DNA of 64,000 nucleotides, taken from assembly GCF_013410115.1 (NCBI RefSeq), contig NZ_JACCCV010000002.1:1922001-1986000 (forward strand), in the 5' to 3' direction. The notes under the pieces were generated by a model that saw nothing but the letters and a program-made list of their open reading frames with translations, was not told where the DNA came from and did not search any database. Below, piece by piece: positions 23,378-33,497 of the stretch. The DNA comes from Tunturiibacter gelidiferens. GTDB taxonomy: Bacteria; Acidobacteriota; Terriglobia; Terriglobales; Acidobacteriaceae. Position 1 is the first letter of the stretch. The number at the start of each line of letters is the position of its first letter. Position numbers and translations under genes: made by a program.

Positions 23378-24672
23378 AGTTACAAATCGAAAAGGCGATC
23401 TACGGCGGAGCCGGCCTTGCCCATCAGGCCGATGGCGAATCGATCTTTGTACCCTTCGTGCTACCGGGCGAACTGGTCGAGGTTGAGATTCGTCAGCAAA
23501 AAAAGAACTTTGAGGAAGCTTCCCTACTGCGGGTCCTGAAGGATTCGGAAAACCGTGTCCAACCACCATGCATACACTTCGGAGAATGCGGCGGATGTCA
23601 CTACCAGCACGCCCAATATCCCGCACAAGTAGAGATGAAGGTATCCATCCTGCAGGAGGCAATGGAACGCGCCGGGTTGAAGACGCTGCCTGAGATCCAG
23701 AGCCATGCCGCGCCTCCCTGGGCGTACAGAAATCGTATGCGCTTACGGCTCGAAGAGGTGGGCCCCACCTTGAGAGCTGGCTATAACCGGCGCGGCACCA
23801 ATGAGTTTCTTGCAATTCAAGAGTGTCCCATCACCGCGCCGTTGCTATGGCGCGCGACCCAGAGCCTTTTGCAATTAGCGACCGAGAATCCTGCTGATAG
23901 AAGATGGCTTAGCAGTGCCGCAGAGGTAGAGTTCTTTACGACCGCCGACGAAGCCAAGATGCAGATGACCATCCTGGTTCGGAAGGATCAGCTCGGCCTG
24001 ACATCCTTATGCGAGCGCATGAGACAGTTCGTGCCAGAACTGGTCGGGGCTGGCAGCGCTCTTCTCAAACCCTCTGGCCCACAGCGACAAATACAGAAGC
24101 CGCGTCCCCTGGAGAGTTGGGGAACACAGGGCCTGAGTTATCAGGTAGAAAACGAAGACTACTGGGTGAGCCGCGGCAGTTTCTTCCAGATCAACCGCTT
24201 TCTCATCGATGAACTTATTAGAATTGTCGCAACGAATCGCCAAGGGTTACTGGCGTGGGATCTGTATGCCGGAGTGGGATTGTTTTCTCGAGCACTGACG
24301 AAAACATTCCAGCAAGTCGTAGCAGTCGAGGCAACCGGTGCCGATCTGATCAACTCCTTCAAAGGAACAGGCAGACGCGCCATCGAGTCAACCACAGTTG
24401 AATTTCTCCGGAACGCAGTGGTGCAGCGGGAACGCCCTCAATTGATCGTCATGGACCCTCCACGGGCCGGCGTTGGGGCTGAGGTTTGCTCGCTCCTGGC
24501 GCGGATTTTGTCCCCCGAGATCGTCTACGTCTCCTGCGATCCTGTGACTCTGGCTCGCGACCTGAAGATGCTGGTCGACGCGGGCTACAAGCTCGAAGAA
24601 TTGCACTTGGTTGACCTGTTTCCTCAGACGTTTCATCTGGAGACGATCGTGGTTTTGCGCAGACAAACTTAG
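23374..24672 (+). CDS. rlmD: 23S rRNA (uracil-C5)-methyltransferase, RlmD/RlmCD type
   Basis: A 432-residue SAM-dependent RNA methyltransferase. There is an N-terminal TRAM-like beta domain (1-60), then an iron-sulfur cluster set C66, C72, C75 (CIHFGECGGC) and C151 (IQECPI). The methyltransferase domain contains AWDLYAGVGLFSRAL (SAM loop), VMDPPRAGVG and the catalytic Cys in YVSCDPVTLARDL. This matches the RumA/TrmA family; RlmD, RlmC or a dual enzyme cannot be separated by eye. It overlaps the preceding unknown gene. Confidence 0.88.
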   Translation: MKLQIEKAIYGGAGLAHQADGESIFVPFVLPGELVEVEIRQQKKNFEEASLLRVLKDSENRVQPPCIHFGECGGCHYQHAQYPAQVEMKVSILQEAMERAGLKTLPEIQSHAAPPWAYRNRMRLRLEEVGPTLRAGYNRRGTNEFLAIQECPITAPLLWRATQSLLQLATENPADRRWLSSAAEVEFFTTADEAKMQMTILVRKDQLGLTSLCERMRQFVPELVGAGSALLKPSGPQRQIQKPRPLESWGTQGLSYQVENEDYWVSRGSFFQINRFLIDELIRIVATNRQGLLAWDLYAGVGLFSRALTKTFQQVVAVEATGADLINSFKGTGRRAIESTTVEFLRNAVVQRERPQLIVMDPPRAGVGAEVCSLLARILSPEIVYVSCDPVTLARDLKMLVDAGYKLEELHLVDLFPQTFHLETIVVLRRQT

Positions 24673-24699
24673 CCACAATTGTGATGAAATGGTTGGTAA

Positions 24700-27549
24700 G
24701 TGCGGTCAGCAGGCAGAGCATTGAAGACCGGAAGAACGAACGAGCCGAACCCTGATCTCTGGCCGAAGGCGGTCGCACGCCTTCCCACGCTCGCATTCCG
24801 TCGCGCTCCTCTTTTGACGGCGGTCTGCTGGTTCGCGCTGGGCGAAGTGATAGCACGGAATCACGCGCCGATGGTCATGCTGTTCCTTGCCATGTCCTTG
24901 TTGTGCGCCCTGACGCTGGCGAGCCTGCGATGGTCTCTCCGGATCGCAATCGTCCCTCTGGCAGCCGTCTGGATGGCGCTTGGTCTTTTCTGCGCAGAGG
25001 TGCAGCCCGCTCCGCCTACTCAACACGCTCTGAAAACGTATGCAGATGGGTTGAGCCGGCAAGTCAGAGGACGCGTCGTACGGGTCCGCGAGCTGGTCCC
25101 CCAACAGGGAAACTCGGATCAGGATAAGGAAACAGGTTGGTGGGCAGAAAAAGAGGAGAACGAGGAGGCAGCGGCAATCGGCGCGCTTTCGGTCGATCTT
25201 CAAGTCGATGCAGTGGAGGAGGTAACGCCGGACGTCGCGTGGATGGCGCCTGTCACAGGTGGTGCGCGAATGAATGTCCTCCCTGACAAGCCTGCAGTGC
25301 AAAACGCTGCCCCGACAGGTTCTCTTGCACCCGCTGTTCGACCTCTTCCAACACTGAAGTGTGGCGATTTGGTGCAGGCTCCCATGAGAATGAAGGTGGC
25401 CGAGTACTACCGCGACCCGGCAGCATGGCAGTACTCTGACTATCTGCTTGCGCAAGGGATTGGCGCTCATGCCAGCGTGCGCGTCTCGAAGGTCTCCATC
25501 CTCTCCCAAGCCAGTTCAGAGCTTGCGGCTGCCAAGTCCGATTACGCGGCACAATGGCAGTGCAAGATCTTCACTGCACAGAATTGGGCCTCTGGGCGCG
25601 TGCTTGGCTATGTTCATTCGAAGGCGAACCGTGGACTTCCGGAGATCCTGCGGCTCAACCAGGACGATGCCGGGATGCTCAACGCGATGTTGTTTGGCGA
25701 CCGGGCAGGCCTCAATAAAACGCAGCGTGTAGGCTTCGAGCGCACAGGATCGTTTCATCTCTTTGTCGTCTCCGGAATGCACGTCGGTTTGCTTGCAGGC
25801 CTTGTCTTTTGGCTGGCTCGCCGGCTCAAGTTGAGCGACCTGCTCGCAACACTGCTCACCATTGTTTTGACCTTTGGCTACGCGCTGTTGACCGGCTTTG
25901 GCGCTCCGGTACAGCGAGCTCTCTTTATGACTACCGTCTTTCTTCTGGCTCGTCTGCTGAGCCGAGACCGCAACGTACTTAATGCTTTGGGCGCGGCAGC
26001 GATGGCAGTACTGGTGTTGTCTCCAAACGCCTTATTCGAAGCCAGCTTTCAGATGACGTTTCTTGCGATCGTCGCGATCGGCGGCATCGCGATTCCGCTA
26101 GGCGAGCGCAGTTTCCTCCCCTACGCCCGAGCTGCGGAGCACCTGTGGGATAAGTGGCTCGATTCTGGCCTTCCCCCTCGGGTAGCGCAGTTTCGGCTGA
26201 TGCTGCGAATGGGTAGCGAGGCGATTGCCAACCTGCTGGGCCAGTGGTCCAAGCGACTCTTACCGTTGACTGTCCGTTGGTTCCTTTGGGCGTTGGAGCT
26301 GTCGCTGATAGGCGTAGTCGCTGAGTTGGTGATGGTCTTGCCGATGGCGGTCTACTTTCACCGCGCAACGATGTTCGCAGTCCCCACCAACATGTTGAGC
26401 GTGCCACTTGTTGCTGTTCTCGCTCCAACCGCGGTCGTCACCTTTTGCGCCTCCCTCGTCAGCCCATGGTTCGCTTTGCTGCCTGGGGCGATGACGTCTT
26501 TACTGCTCCACGGCGTCAAGGGAGTAATAGGACGCGTCAGCGCATTTCATGCAGCCGATCTGCGCGTCCCCGCTCCCGCCTGGTGGGTCGCTCTCCTGGC
26601 AGTAGTTGCATGGGCCTTCTGTTGCTGGGCCGTGCGACGATCCCGCAACTGGGCGTGGGCTGCGGTCGTCACGCTGCCGCTCGTGGCCTTAATCGTACTG
26701 TGGCCGGAGCACTCGATTGTCTCACCAGGCATGATGGAGGTGACGGCGATCGATGTCGGTCAGGGCGATTCTATCTTTATCGTGGCCCCGGACGGAGCGA
26801 CGATGCTGATCGATGCCGGCGGCCCCGTCGGCGGAGTCACCGAGGCCGCAGAGGCAACAAGCCGTTTCGACGTTGGCGAAGAGGTTGTGTCGCCATATCT
26901 CTGGTCGCGCAGATTTCGTCGGCTCGATGTGGTCGCTCTGAGCCATGCCCACAGCGACCACATGGGCGGAATGCCCGCAATCCTTCGCAACTTTCGCCCC
27001 CGCGAACTATGGGTCAGCATCGATCCCAACTCGGATGCTTACCGCTCGCTGCTCGCCGAAGCAAAAGATCTTGGAGTCACTGTGCGCCACTTTTACGCAG
27101 GCACCCAGCTTGCCTGGGGAGGAACGCAAATAACGATGCTCGCGCCCGAGGCCGATTACGCCAACCCTGGAGAGCCCGTAAACAACGATTCGCTGGTGAT
27201 GCGGATGCAATACGGCGACTCGTCCGTTCTGTTGGTAGGCGATGTCGAGGCCCCGAGTGAACGCGAGATGCTCTCACATAAGAGAATCGCGCCCGTCACG
27301 CTCCTGAAGGTCGGCCACCACGGCAGCCGTACCTCGACGACCCAGGAATTCCTCGATGCCGCCGCTCCAAAAGACGCGGTTGTGTCGGTCGGCAAGGGGA
27401 ATACATTTGGTCACCCCCGCTACGAAGTGATCGAACGAATTTCGGAGGCTCGGACTAAGCTGTATCGAACGGATGAGTTTGGCTTAACCACATTCCTGCT
27501 CGGAAGGGATGGAAAAATCCGTGAGCTTGTCGATGCGTCTAATCCATGA
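24700..27549 (+). CDS. comEC: ComEC/Rec2 DNA-uptake channel with metallo-beta-lactamase domain
   Basis: A 949-residue inner-membrane protein for transport of single-stranded DNA in natural transformation. N-terminal helices lie at about 30-90, then a soluble ComEC domain with an acidic insert near 125-200. The competence membrane core contains LLNAMLFGDRAGLNKTQRVGF-type and FHLFVVSGMHVGLLAG motifs with several helices to about 660. A C-terminal beta-lactamase-fold domain has DVGQGDSIF, LSHAHSDHMGG and KVGHHGSRTST. The start is GTG 24700; a later start is possible because the first 20 residues are not conserved-looking. Confidence 0.93.
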   Translation: MRSAGRALKTGRTNEPNPDLWPKAVARLPTLAFRRAPLLTAVCWFALGEVIARNHAPMVMLFLAMSLLCALTLASLRWSLRIAIVPLAAVWMALGLFCAEVQPAPPTQHALKTYADGLSRQVRGRVVRVRELVPQQGNSDQDKETGWWAEKEENEEAAAIGALSVDLQVDAVEEVTPDVAWMAPVTGGARMNVLPDKPAVQNAAPTGSLAPAVRPLPTLKCGDLVQAPMRMKVAEYYRDPAAWQYSDYLLAQGIGAHASVRVSKVSILSQASSELAAAKSDYAAQWQCKIFTAQNWASGRVLGYVHSKANRGLPEILRLNQDDAGMLNAMLFGDRAGLNKTQRVGFERTGSFHLFVVSGMHVGLLAGLVFWLARRLKLSDLLATLLTIVLTFGYALLTGFGAPVQRALFMTTVFLLARLLSRDRNVLNALGAAAMAVLVLSPNALFEASFQMTFLAIVAIGGIAIPLGERSFLPYARAAEHLWDKWLDSGLPPRVAQFRLMLRMGSEAIANLLGQWSKRLLPLTVRWFLWALELSLIGVVAELVMVLPMAVYFHRATMFAVPTNMLSVPLVAVLAPTAVVTFCASLVSPWFALLPGAMTSLLLHGVKGVIGRVSAFHAADLRVPAPAWWVALLAVVAWAFCCWAVRRSRNWAWAAVVTLPLVALIVLWPEHSIVSPGMMEVTAIDVGQGDSIFIVAPDGATMLIDAGGPVGGVTEAAEATSRFDVGEEVVSPYLWSRRFRRLDVVALSHAHSDHMGGMPAILRNFRPRELWVSIDPNSDAYRSLLAEAKDLGVTVRHFYAGTQLAWGGTQITMLAPEADYANPGEPVNNDSLVMRMQYGDSSVLLVGDVEAPSEREMLSHKRIAPVTLLKVGHHGSRTSTTQEFLDAAAPKDAVVSVGKGNTFGHPRYEVIERISEARTKLYRTDEFGLTTFLLGRDGKIRELVDASNP

Positions 27550-27575
27550 GTAGCTGACTTGATCGGGAGGTTTCG

Positions 27576-27851
27576 ATGGAGTTGAATGGGCCAAATGCTG
27601 AGGCTGTCGTGATCAGTGCCGAAGAGCGGGCAGAAGAACAGAAGCTGATCCGCAGAATGCAGATGATGATGAACATGGTGATGCAGGTCATCGCGCAGGA
27701 CGGGTCGCTGACGATAGACGAAGCCGCCCAGATGATCGCGGATAGCAGGAAGGCTGCCTTAGCCATGTTCCCAGGCAAAGAGTTAGCTTACGACCTCATC
27801 TGGCGTCCTCGCTTCCAACGCCTCATGCGCGAACGTTTTCGAATTATGTAG
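27576..27851 (+). CDS. Small helical protein of unknown function
   Basis: 91 residues, mostly predicted helix: EERAEEQKLIRRMQMMMNMVMQVIAQDGSLTIDEAAQMIADSRKAALAMFPGKE. It has a Met-rich stretch and no Cys, signal or membrane segment. A strong GGGAGG lies six bases before the ATG, and it follows comEC by 26 bases, so it is probably real and co-transcribed. No family recognised. Confidence 0.7.
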   Translation: MELNGPNAEAVVISAEERAEEQKLIRRMQMMMNMVMQVIAQDGSLTIDEAAQMIADSRKAALAMFPGKELAYDLIWRPRFQRLMRERFRIM

Positions 27852-27916
27852 CGTCAGTTGTCCAACGCTCTAACCATCAAACTCCGCTTCGCCGCTCCTG
27901 TTACGCTGAGAAGACG

Positions 27917-28426
27917 ATGCAGATTCGGCTGGCAACACAACATGATCTACCAGCGCTGATGAGCCTCGTCCGGCGAGTCGTTCCCCTGATGCGCGCGACA
28001 GGAAATCTACAGTGGGACGAGACCTACCCAAACGACGCTGTCTTTCAGCGCGACATTGACCTGAAACAACTCTGGATCACCGAAGTGGACGGTAACATCG
28101 CCGGCGTCGCTGCAATCACGACGGACCAGGAGCCTGACTATGCCCAGGTGGGCTGGGACATTACTGAACCCGCAATCGTAGTGCATCGTCTTGCCGTTGA
28201 TCCCGCGTTTCGTGGTCAGGGAGCGGCTGGCGTGCTCATGCAAAAAGCTGAAGAGGTCGCAGTTGAACGCGGCATCACCGCCCTCCGCGTCGACACCAAC
28301 ACTCAGAACGAAGCGACACAACGTCTCTTTCCGAAACTAGGCTACCTGCTCGCCGGAGAGATCACCCTTGAGTTCAGACCAGGACTGCGTTTTCTCTGCT
28401 ACGAAAAACGACTACCCCTCAGCTAA
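27917..28426 (+). CDS. GNAT-family N-acetyltransferase
   Basis: A 169-residue GNAT-fold enzyme that transfers an acyl group from CoA to an unknown amine. The acetyl-CoA loop is in VHRLAVDPAFRGQGAAGVLMQKAEE (R/Q-x-x-G-x-A form), followed by ALRVDTNTQNEATQRLFPKLGY, the usual motif B. The N-terminus IRLATQHDLPALMSLV is typical. It is separate from the operon before it by 66 bases. Substrate not predictable. Confidence 0.88.
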   Translation: MQIRLATQHDLPALMSLVRRVVPLMRATGNLQWDETYPNDAVFQRDIDLKQLWITEVDGNIAGVAAITTDQEPDYAQVGWDITEPAIVVHRLAVDPAFRGQGAAGVLMQKAEEVAVERGITALRVDTNTQNEATQRLFPKLGYLLAGEITLEFRPGLRFLCYEKRLPLS

Positions 28427-28546
28427 TCCTCCCCGTAACACCGAACTCCCGTAACACCGGCCCACGCGATTGCTTCCATATAAAGGTTAGAATTTCGTGG
28501 AACTCGCAGAATCAATCGCGCATGTTCCGAAGAGGAGTGCTTTGCA

Positions 28547-29734
28547 ATGGGTCGAAATCGTTTTGTTGTGAAAATGTGTTTGATGATGGCAGTCATCATG
28601 ATGCCAGCCCTTGGGCGGGCTCTCGACAACGGTCTCGCGAAGACCCCTCCGATGGGATGGAACAGCTGGAACAAGTTTGGCTGTCAAGGTCTCAATGAAA
28701 AAGTCGTACGCGAGACCGCAGACACCATGGTGAGCAGCGGCATGAAGGATGCGGGTTATCAGTTCGTCATTCTCGACGATTGCTGGCAGACCGGTCGCGA
28801 TGCCTCGGGCAATATCGTGGCCGACGCAGAGCGCTTCCCCTCCGGCATCAAAGCGCTAGCCGACTACGTCCACTCGAAGGGCTTGAAGTTCGGCATCTAC
28901 ACCGACGCCGGCACAATGACCTGCGCCAAACATCTCGGGAGCATCGGCCACGAGTACCAGGACGCAAAGCAGTACGCGAACTGGGGCGTCGACTACCTCA
29001 AAGAAGACTGGTGCAACACCCTCCCCGGCCAGAACAGCGAGTCCTCCTACACCCTTATGCGCAACGCGCTCGCCGACTCCGGACGACCGATCGTCTTCAG
29101 CATCTGCGAGTGGGGATCGACCAAGCCGTGGCTATGGGCGGGATCGATCGGAAACCTGTGGCGCGCCACGGGCGACATTCAGGACTGCTGGGACTGCAAG
29201 AAAGACTGGGGCGGCAACGGCGTGACCCAGATCATTGACCAGATGAATGGATTGGAGACCTACGCCGGTCCCGGACACTGGAACGACCCCGACATGCTCG
29301 AGGTGGGCAACGGCGGCATGACAAAGGAGGAGTATCGCGCCCACTTCAGCATGTGGGCTATGTTCTCGGCACCTCTGCTGGCGGGCAACGACATCTCAAG
29401 CATGTCGCCTGACACCAAAGAGATCCTGCTGAACAAAGAGGTCATCGGAATCGATCAGGATCCGCTCGGACGCCAGGCACACAGAGTAAAGAAGACCGGC
29501 GACCTTGAGATCTGGTCGAAGCAGCTGCAGGATGGCGGCCGCGCCGTCGTACTTCTCAACCGCAGCCCGGCCGCCGCGAAGATCGCCGTAGCATGGACCG
29601 ACATCGGCTATCCCGATGCTCTCTCTGTCTCCGTAAGGAATCTGTGGAGTGCTAACGACCTCGGCAAACAAAGCGGTGGCTACTCCGCCGACGTACCCAG
29701 CCATGGCGTGGTGATGCTGACGATCAAACCATAG
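28547..29734 (+). CDS. Alpha-galactosidase, glycoside hydrolase family 27
   Basis: A 395-residue secreted enzyme hydrolysing terminal alpha-galactosides (melibiose, galactomannan side chains). It has a signal peptide of about 26 residues, then the GH27 start NGLAKTPPMGWNSWNKFGC. The nucleophile Asp is in YLKEDWC (near 154) and the acid/base Asp in GHWNDPDML. Cys pairs and FVILDDCWQ also fit. A C-terminal beta-sandwich domain ends at VVMLTIKP. GAGGAG precedes the ATG by nine bases. It is followed by a strong terminator and stands as a single gene. Confidence 0.94.
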   Translation: MGRNRFVVKMCLMMAVIMMPALGRALDNGLAKTPPMGWNSWNKFGCQGLNEKVVRETADTMVSSGMKDAGYQFVILDDCWQTGRDASGNIVADAERFPSGIKALADYVHSKGLKFGIYTDAGTMTCAKHLGSIGHEYQDAKQYANWGVDYLKEDWCNTLPGQNSESSYTLMRNALADSGRPIVFSICEWGSTKPWLWAGSIGNLWRATGDIQDCWDCKKDWGGNGVTQIIDQMNGLETYAGPGHWNDPDMLEVGNGGMTKEEYRAHFSMWAMFSAPLLAGNDISSMSPDTKEILLNKEVIGIDQDPLGRQAHRVKKTGDLEIWSKQLQDGGRAVVLLNRSPAAAKIAVAWTDIGYPDALSVSVRNLWSANDLGKQSGGYSADVPSHGVVMLTIKP

Positions 29735-29753
29735 CTTCGAATCAATCGTAGAA

Positions 29754-29797
29754 GAGGCTACCGCCCGCATCGTCGCAAGCGGTAGCCTCAATTTTTC
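29754..29797 (+). terminator. Rho-independent terminator of the alpha-galactosidase gene
   Basis: GAGGCTACCGC (29754-29764) pairs perfectly with GCGGTAGCCTC (29779-29789), loop 14 bases, followed by AATTTTTCG. It lies 20 bases after the stop. Confidence 0.9.
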
Positions 29798-29814
29798 GTA
29801 ATCGACCTGCCGCG

Positions 29815-31743
29815 CTAAGGTATCTGAGGCGGTCCCAGAACAGGAGTCTTCACTGGCGTCGCCAGTCCAACGATCTCAGTAAGAGTGCCGTTATTGAAGT
29901 CCGTCACCCAGAGATTGCCGCTGGCATCAACCACAATCGCATACGCCTCTGTGAATCCAGCGTCCGACGCATAGCCTGCAGTCGGAGACAAAATCGCTCC
30001 GGGCGAAGCCGCAACCGAACCTGCCAGCTCCGTAATCGTGTGACTATGCAGGTTTGCGACCCATACGTGACCCGATCCATCAATCGCGATTCCTTGCGGA
30101 GCAAGGATGCTGGCCTTGTTATCGCTATAGCCGCTCGAAACCACGGTTCCATCATTCGCAAGCTCAGTAATGCTGTTACCAATTTGATTCGCAACCCATA
30201 CATAACCGCGTTGATCGACCGCAATGCCGTCCGGCCCGCTGCCACTCGGGAAGCTCGCAATCTGACTCCCATCAGCAGAGACCTTGCTCACGGTATCGTT
30301 GCCAGAATTCGCCACCCACCCGTAATGATTAGAATCGAGTGCAACCGCAAGCGGAAAGCTGAACTGCAGCGACTCATATCCGTTTGTACCCGAGAGCGGT
30401 TGACCGGTGCTCGAGAGCAGGGTGACTCGCGAGTTTCCATAGTCGGGGATCCACACGGTGCCGTTTCCATCAATTGCGATCGCCGTCGGATAACTGATCC
30501 CTCCAGCGCTATATCCGGTGGCGCCTGAGAGTATCTGGCCGCTTGAACTAAGCTCAGTCACGCTGCCAAAACCGCCATTGACCGCAGCACTTGCCCCATC
30601 CGGTATCCAGATGTTCCCTTGCGGGTCCACAGCAAGCGCATCCGAGTGGCTCAGACCGCCACCGGTAATGCCGGTCGGAAACAAAGGAGTGCCCGTCGTC
30701 GAAAACTCAGCCGCGATGCCCGAGTAGGTCGCAACCCAAAGATTGCCGGCAGCGTCTACGCCGAGGCCGGACGGCGCCTTACTGTCCAGCGGCACACCAT
30801 CGCCGATACCCCCGCCATGGAAACTGATGTGCAGCGTCCAGTCCGCCGGAACCGCAGTGGGCACTGGTGTAAAAGGCATGCCGCTCGAGGGAAGCTGCCC
30901 AAACAACATGGCAACATTGCTCCCCGGATTACGCACCAGATTCAGAACCGCATCCAGCGTATTGTCTGGAGCCGTTCCTCCATTGGGTGTAGTCGCAGAG
31001 AAGAGTGCGCCGCACCCTGACGCCGTGGCCGTACAGTTATTGAGCAGATCGGCAACGGCGTTGATCTTCGCTGCCGGAGAGACACCTGTCATCGGAAAGG
31101 CCGCGCCCGGCGAGGTTCCGGTTGTAAGGTTCGCGAGATTCGCAACCGTAGCCACCGCATTGGCGAGTCCCTGTGTGTTAGTCGAACTCGCTCCAAGATT
31201 ACCTTCCGTGCCAAAGAATTGTGCCAGTCCCCACGCAGTAACGGCAGTCGTCACCTCGTTGACCACGAACTGAGACGCGGCGGCTATCTGGTTGCAGGCG
31301 CCCAGTGCGCTGGCGAGTGTAATGGCTGGATTAGCGACAGCGCCTCCCACCTGCCCACCGCGCACGAGAACATAAATCTGTGACGCGGCGAGGGGACAGG
31401 CATAACCCGCGGGCACAGTGAACGCTCCCGCGGCATCGGTGGTGAGTGTGCTCGTAAGCATCGCGGTCGAAGCGGAGCCATTCCCTCCGGTTCCGGCAGC
31501 ATACAGTTGGACGGTCCCTCCTACGATCGGCTGAGAACCCGCCATCGCCTTTCCTGAAAAACTCACACCAGGATTGGTGACTACTGGGGGCGGAGTGACC
31601 GGAGGTGGAGTCACAGGAGGTGGAGTGACCGGCGGAGGAGTGGTCGGGGTCGAACCGCCACCGCATCCCGCAAGCGAGCAAGCCAGAACCCCCGCCATCG
31701 CCGCGCTGAAAAATCCCTGAAAGTTGCGCAAAAGTAATCTCAC
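29815..31743 (-). CDS. Lipoprotein with NHL/Vgb-type beta-propeller repeats
   Basis: 642 residues. There is a lipoprotein signal with LAGC (Cys27), then a flexible linker of TPPPV repeated four times (about 33-55). Residues about 58-290 form a mixed domain including a carboxypeptidase-regulatory-like segment (GTVQLYAAG). Residues 310-630 have repeated DAAGNLWVATYSG, DPQGNIWIPD, DGNGTVWIPDYGNSRV, DQRGYVWVANQ and DGSGHVWVAN units about 45 apart, typical of NHL or Vgb lyase-like propellers. Probably a surface or periplasmic binding protein. It lies downstream of the exosortase gene by 32 bases, same strand. Confidence 0.85.
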   Translation of the reverse strand: MRLLLRNFQGFFSAAMAGVLACSLAGCGGGSTPTTPPPVTPPPVTPPPVTPPPVVTNPGVSFSGKAMAGSQPIVGGTVQLYAAGTGGNGSASTAMLTSTLTTDAAGAFTVPAGYACPLAASQIYVLVRGGQVGGAVANPAITLASALGACNQIAAASQFVVNEVTTAVTAWGLAQFFGTEGNLGASSTNTQGLANAVATVANLANLTTGTSPGAAFPMTGVSPAAKINAVADLLNNCTATASGCGALFSATTPNGGTAPDNTLDAVLNLVRNPGSNVAMLFGQLPSSGMPFTPVPTAVPADWTLHISFHGGGIGDGVPLDSKAPSGLGVDAAGNLWVATYSGIAAEFSTTGTPLFPTGITGGGLSHSDALAVDPQGNIWIPDGASAAVNGGFGSVTELSSSGQILSGATGYSAGGISYPTAIAIDGNGTVWIPDYGNSRVTLLSSTGQPLSGTNGYESLQFSFPLAVALDSNHYGWVANSGNDTVSKVSADGSQIASFPSGSGPDGIAVDQRGYVWVANQIGNSITELANDGTVVSSGYSDNKASILAPQGIAIDGSGHVWVANLHSHTITELAGSVAASPGAILSPTAGYASDAGFTEAYAIVVDASGNLWVTDFNNGTLTEIVGLATPVKTPVLGPPQIP

Positions 31744-31775
31744 TGGAGGGCCAAGAATATCAAAGGTGGATGCAG

Positions 31776-33434
31776 TTACTGTCGGTAAGGCTTCGTGAGT
31801 CCGTCCAGATCCACCGAGCCGAGAAAGGAGCGAAGAGCCGTCGTCAACTGCTGACGCGCCACATCCACCGGCAGCGTCGTGTCTATCGTCTCAACCTTCA
31901 GCAGGATGGGGATGGGACGCTGGGTCTCCCGAGATAGCAGAGACTGAGAGGTCGGCTTGCTGTAGACAAAGCCGAAGTGAGTGCGGTCGCTCGAATATTC
32001 TCCGCACGACCCGCTATTGCAGATGGTAGTCGCCTCAAGCGATTGGGTCGCACCATCGTTGAAAAAGGAGCCCGAAAAACCAACCGCACCGTTCGCAGTG
32101 GGCATCGAGAGCTGGTCCCGCCAGATCGGATCCTCCCCCCGCGCAGAGTGGCAGATGAGCGTATCGTGAGACCCCATCACCGGCGAAACCCCGATCGACA
32201 CGTGAGCCCCGCCATCCGCCGGAGCATACTCGGCCCAGTGATAGATCAGGGGACCCGTGAATAAATTCTCATTCCAAGTGCGCGCCAGAGTATAGCTCCC
32301 GATACGCTCGGGAAACTGTCCGGGCGCGTTCTCATCGGCTCTTCTCTGAGCAGCCGCGCTACCCATGTGTGTGCTTACATAAGCGCGCGCGACTCCATAA
32401 CAACTGAACAATACCAGCGCAAGCATTCCAAAAAAACGAAGATAGAAGGAGCGTCCTGCAACTCCGCCGTCCGAGTGGAGCAAAGTCAGCGCAGGGGGCT
32501 TGATCTGGCCCGGCGATTCGCTCAAACGGCGCACCACGTAGAACAGCAGGAAGGTCCCCAGAAGAAAGAGGCACGCGCCGATGACGTAATCCCCCATCTC
32601 GGCTTTGCTTCGCAGGGAGGGAATGCGCAACGCGACCAGATAATAAAGAACCAGAATGCAGAGGCGCGCGAAGTTGAAGACGTAACCCAGCAGAACAGCA
32701 CCGGCCACCACCGCAGCATGCGCATACCATCGGAAACGATAGACATAGCCGGCAATAAGCGCAATGAACCCCATCGTAACGGCGCCACGAATGCCATTGC
32801 ACCCTGGAGCGATGAACATGCCAAACTCCGGAGTGAACATCAGCCGCAGTTGATCCGGGCTCAGCGGCTGGCCCAACGCAATCGCGAACGCGCGAGCGAC
32901 GTGAGCCGAGGCGCGCTGTAACGGCAGATCGACAAACACGTTGAAGATGTGAGGAATCGGATTGACAAACCACAGAAGAACGAGCGGAAACAGTGATGCC
33001 CGGAACAGACGTGTGCCACCAAACAGCAGGACCACCCCAGCGCCATACGCGAAGGCAACAAGCGAGTGCGGCGGCACGTAAACCGACCATTTAGGCGAAA
33101 AAACAAACACCAACACCGCTTGGTCCCGGATATGCACGACCGCGGCCGTGACGACCAGAACAACCAGGCCCCACCAGCTGCCCTTCATCTCCCATCCAAG
33201 TGAGCGCCACGCCCGCAGAACCAGCACAAAGCTGACCAGCGGGATGAACATCCCGATCGACTTAAGGGCGTCCGTGGTCCAGAGGTTCCAAAGAGCACTC
33301 ACGGTCGAAAAAATGGTGGATAGACCGAGCACCGCGACAATCGCCGCGAGCCCTGCAGCCCGTGATAAGCCCAGCCCCTCCGCTCCAGCCGATCGGAGTG
33401 GGCTGACTTCAGCGGTAGCAGGTAACGTCGACAT
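31776..33434 (-). CDS. Exosortase (XrtJ-like) with C-terminal EpsI-like domain
   Basis: A 552-residue membrane transpeptidase-like protein. About eight helices fill residues 28-310. The catalytic Cys212 is in APGCNGIRGA and the conserved Arg257 in FNFARLC; the third expected His is not seen, GDYVIG occupying that place. Residues 330-552 form an extracytoplasmic EpsI-type domain. Exosortases recognise a C-terminal signal of motif, helix and basic tail. The 63-residue protein encoded just upstream carries such a signal with PENPT, matching what I recall of the acidobacterial exosortase J pairing. Confidence 0.85.
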   Translation of the reverse strand: MSTLPATAEVSPLRSAGAEGLGLSRAAGLAAIVAVLGLSTIFSTVSALWNLWTTDALKSIGMFIPLVSFVLVLRAWRSLGWEMKGSWWGLVVLVVTAAVVHIRDQAVLVFVFSPKWSVYVPPHSLVAFAYGAGVVLLFGGTRLFRASLFPLVLLWFVNPIPHIFNVFVDLPLQRASAHVARAFAIALGQPLSPDQLRLMFTPEFGMFIAPGCNGIRGAVTMGFIALIAGYVYRFRWYAHAAVVAGAVLLGYVFNFARLCILVLYYLVALRIPSLRSKAEMGDYVIGACLFLLGTFLLFYVVRRLSESPGQIKPPALTLLHSDGGVAGRSFYLRFFGMLALVLFSCYGVARAYVSTHMGSAAAQRRADENAPGQFPERIGSYTLARTWNENLFTGPLIYHWAEYAPADGGAHVSIGVSPVMGSHDTLICHSARGEDPIWRDQLSMPTANGAVGFSGSFFNDGATQSLEATTICNSGSCGEYSSDRTHFGFVYSKPTSQSLLSRETQRPIPILLKVETIDTTLPVDVARQQLTTALRSFLGSVDLDGLTKPYRQ

Positions 33435-33497
33435 ACAGGTCTTATTGATCCAGGCAGCGCACCAGGGGAGTATTAGGTGGCAAGTCCCAGTGACGCA

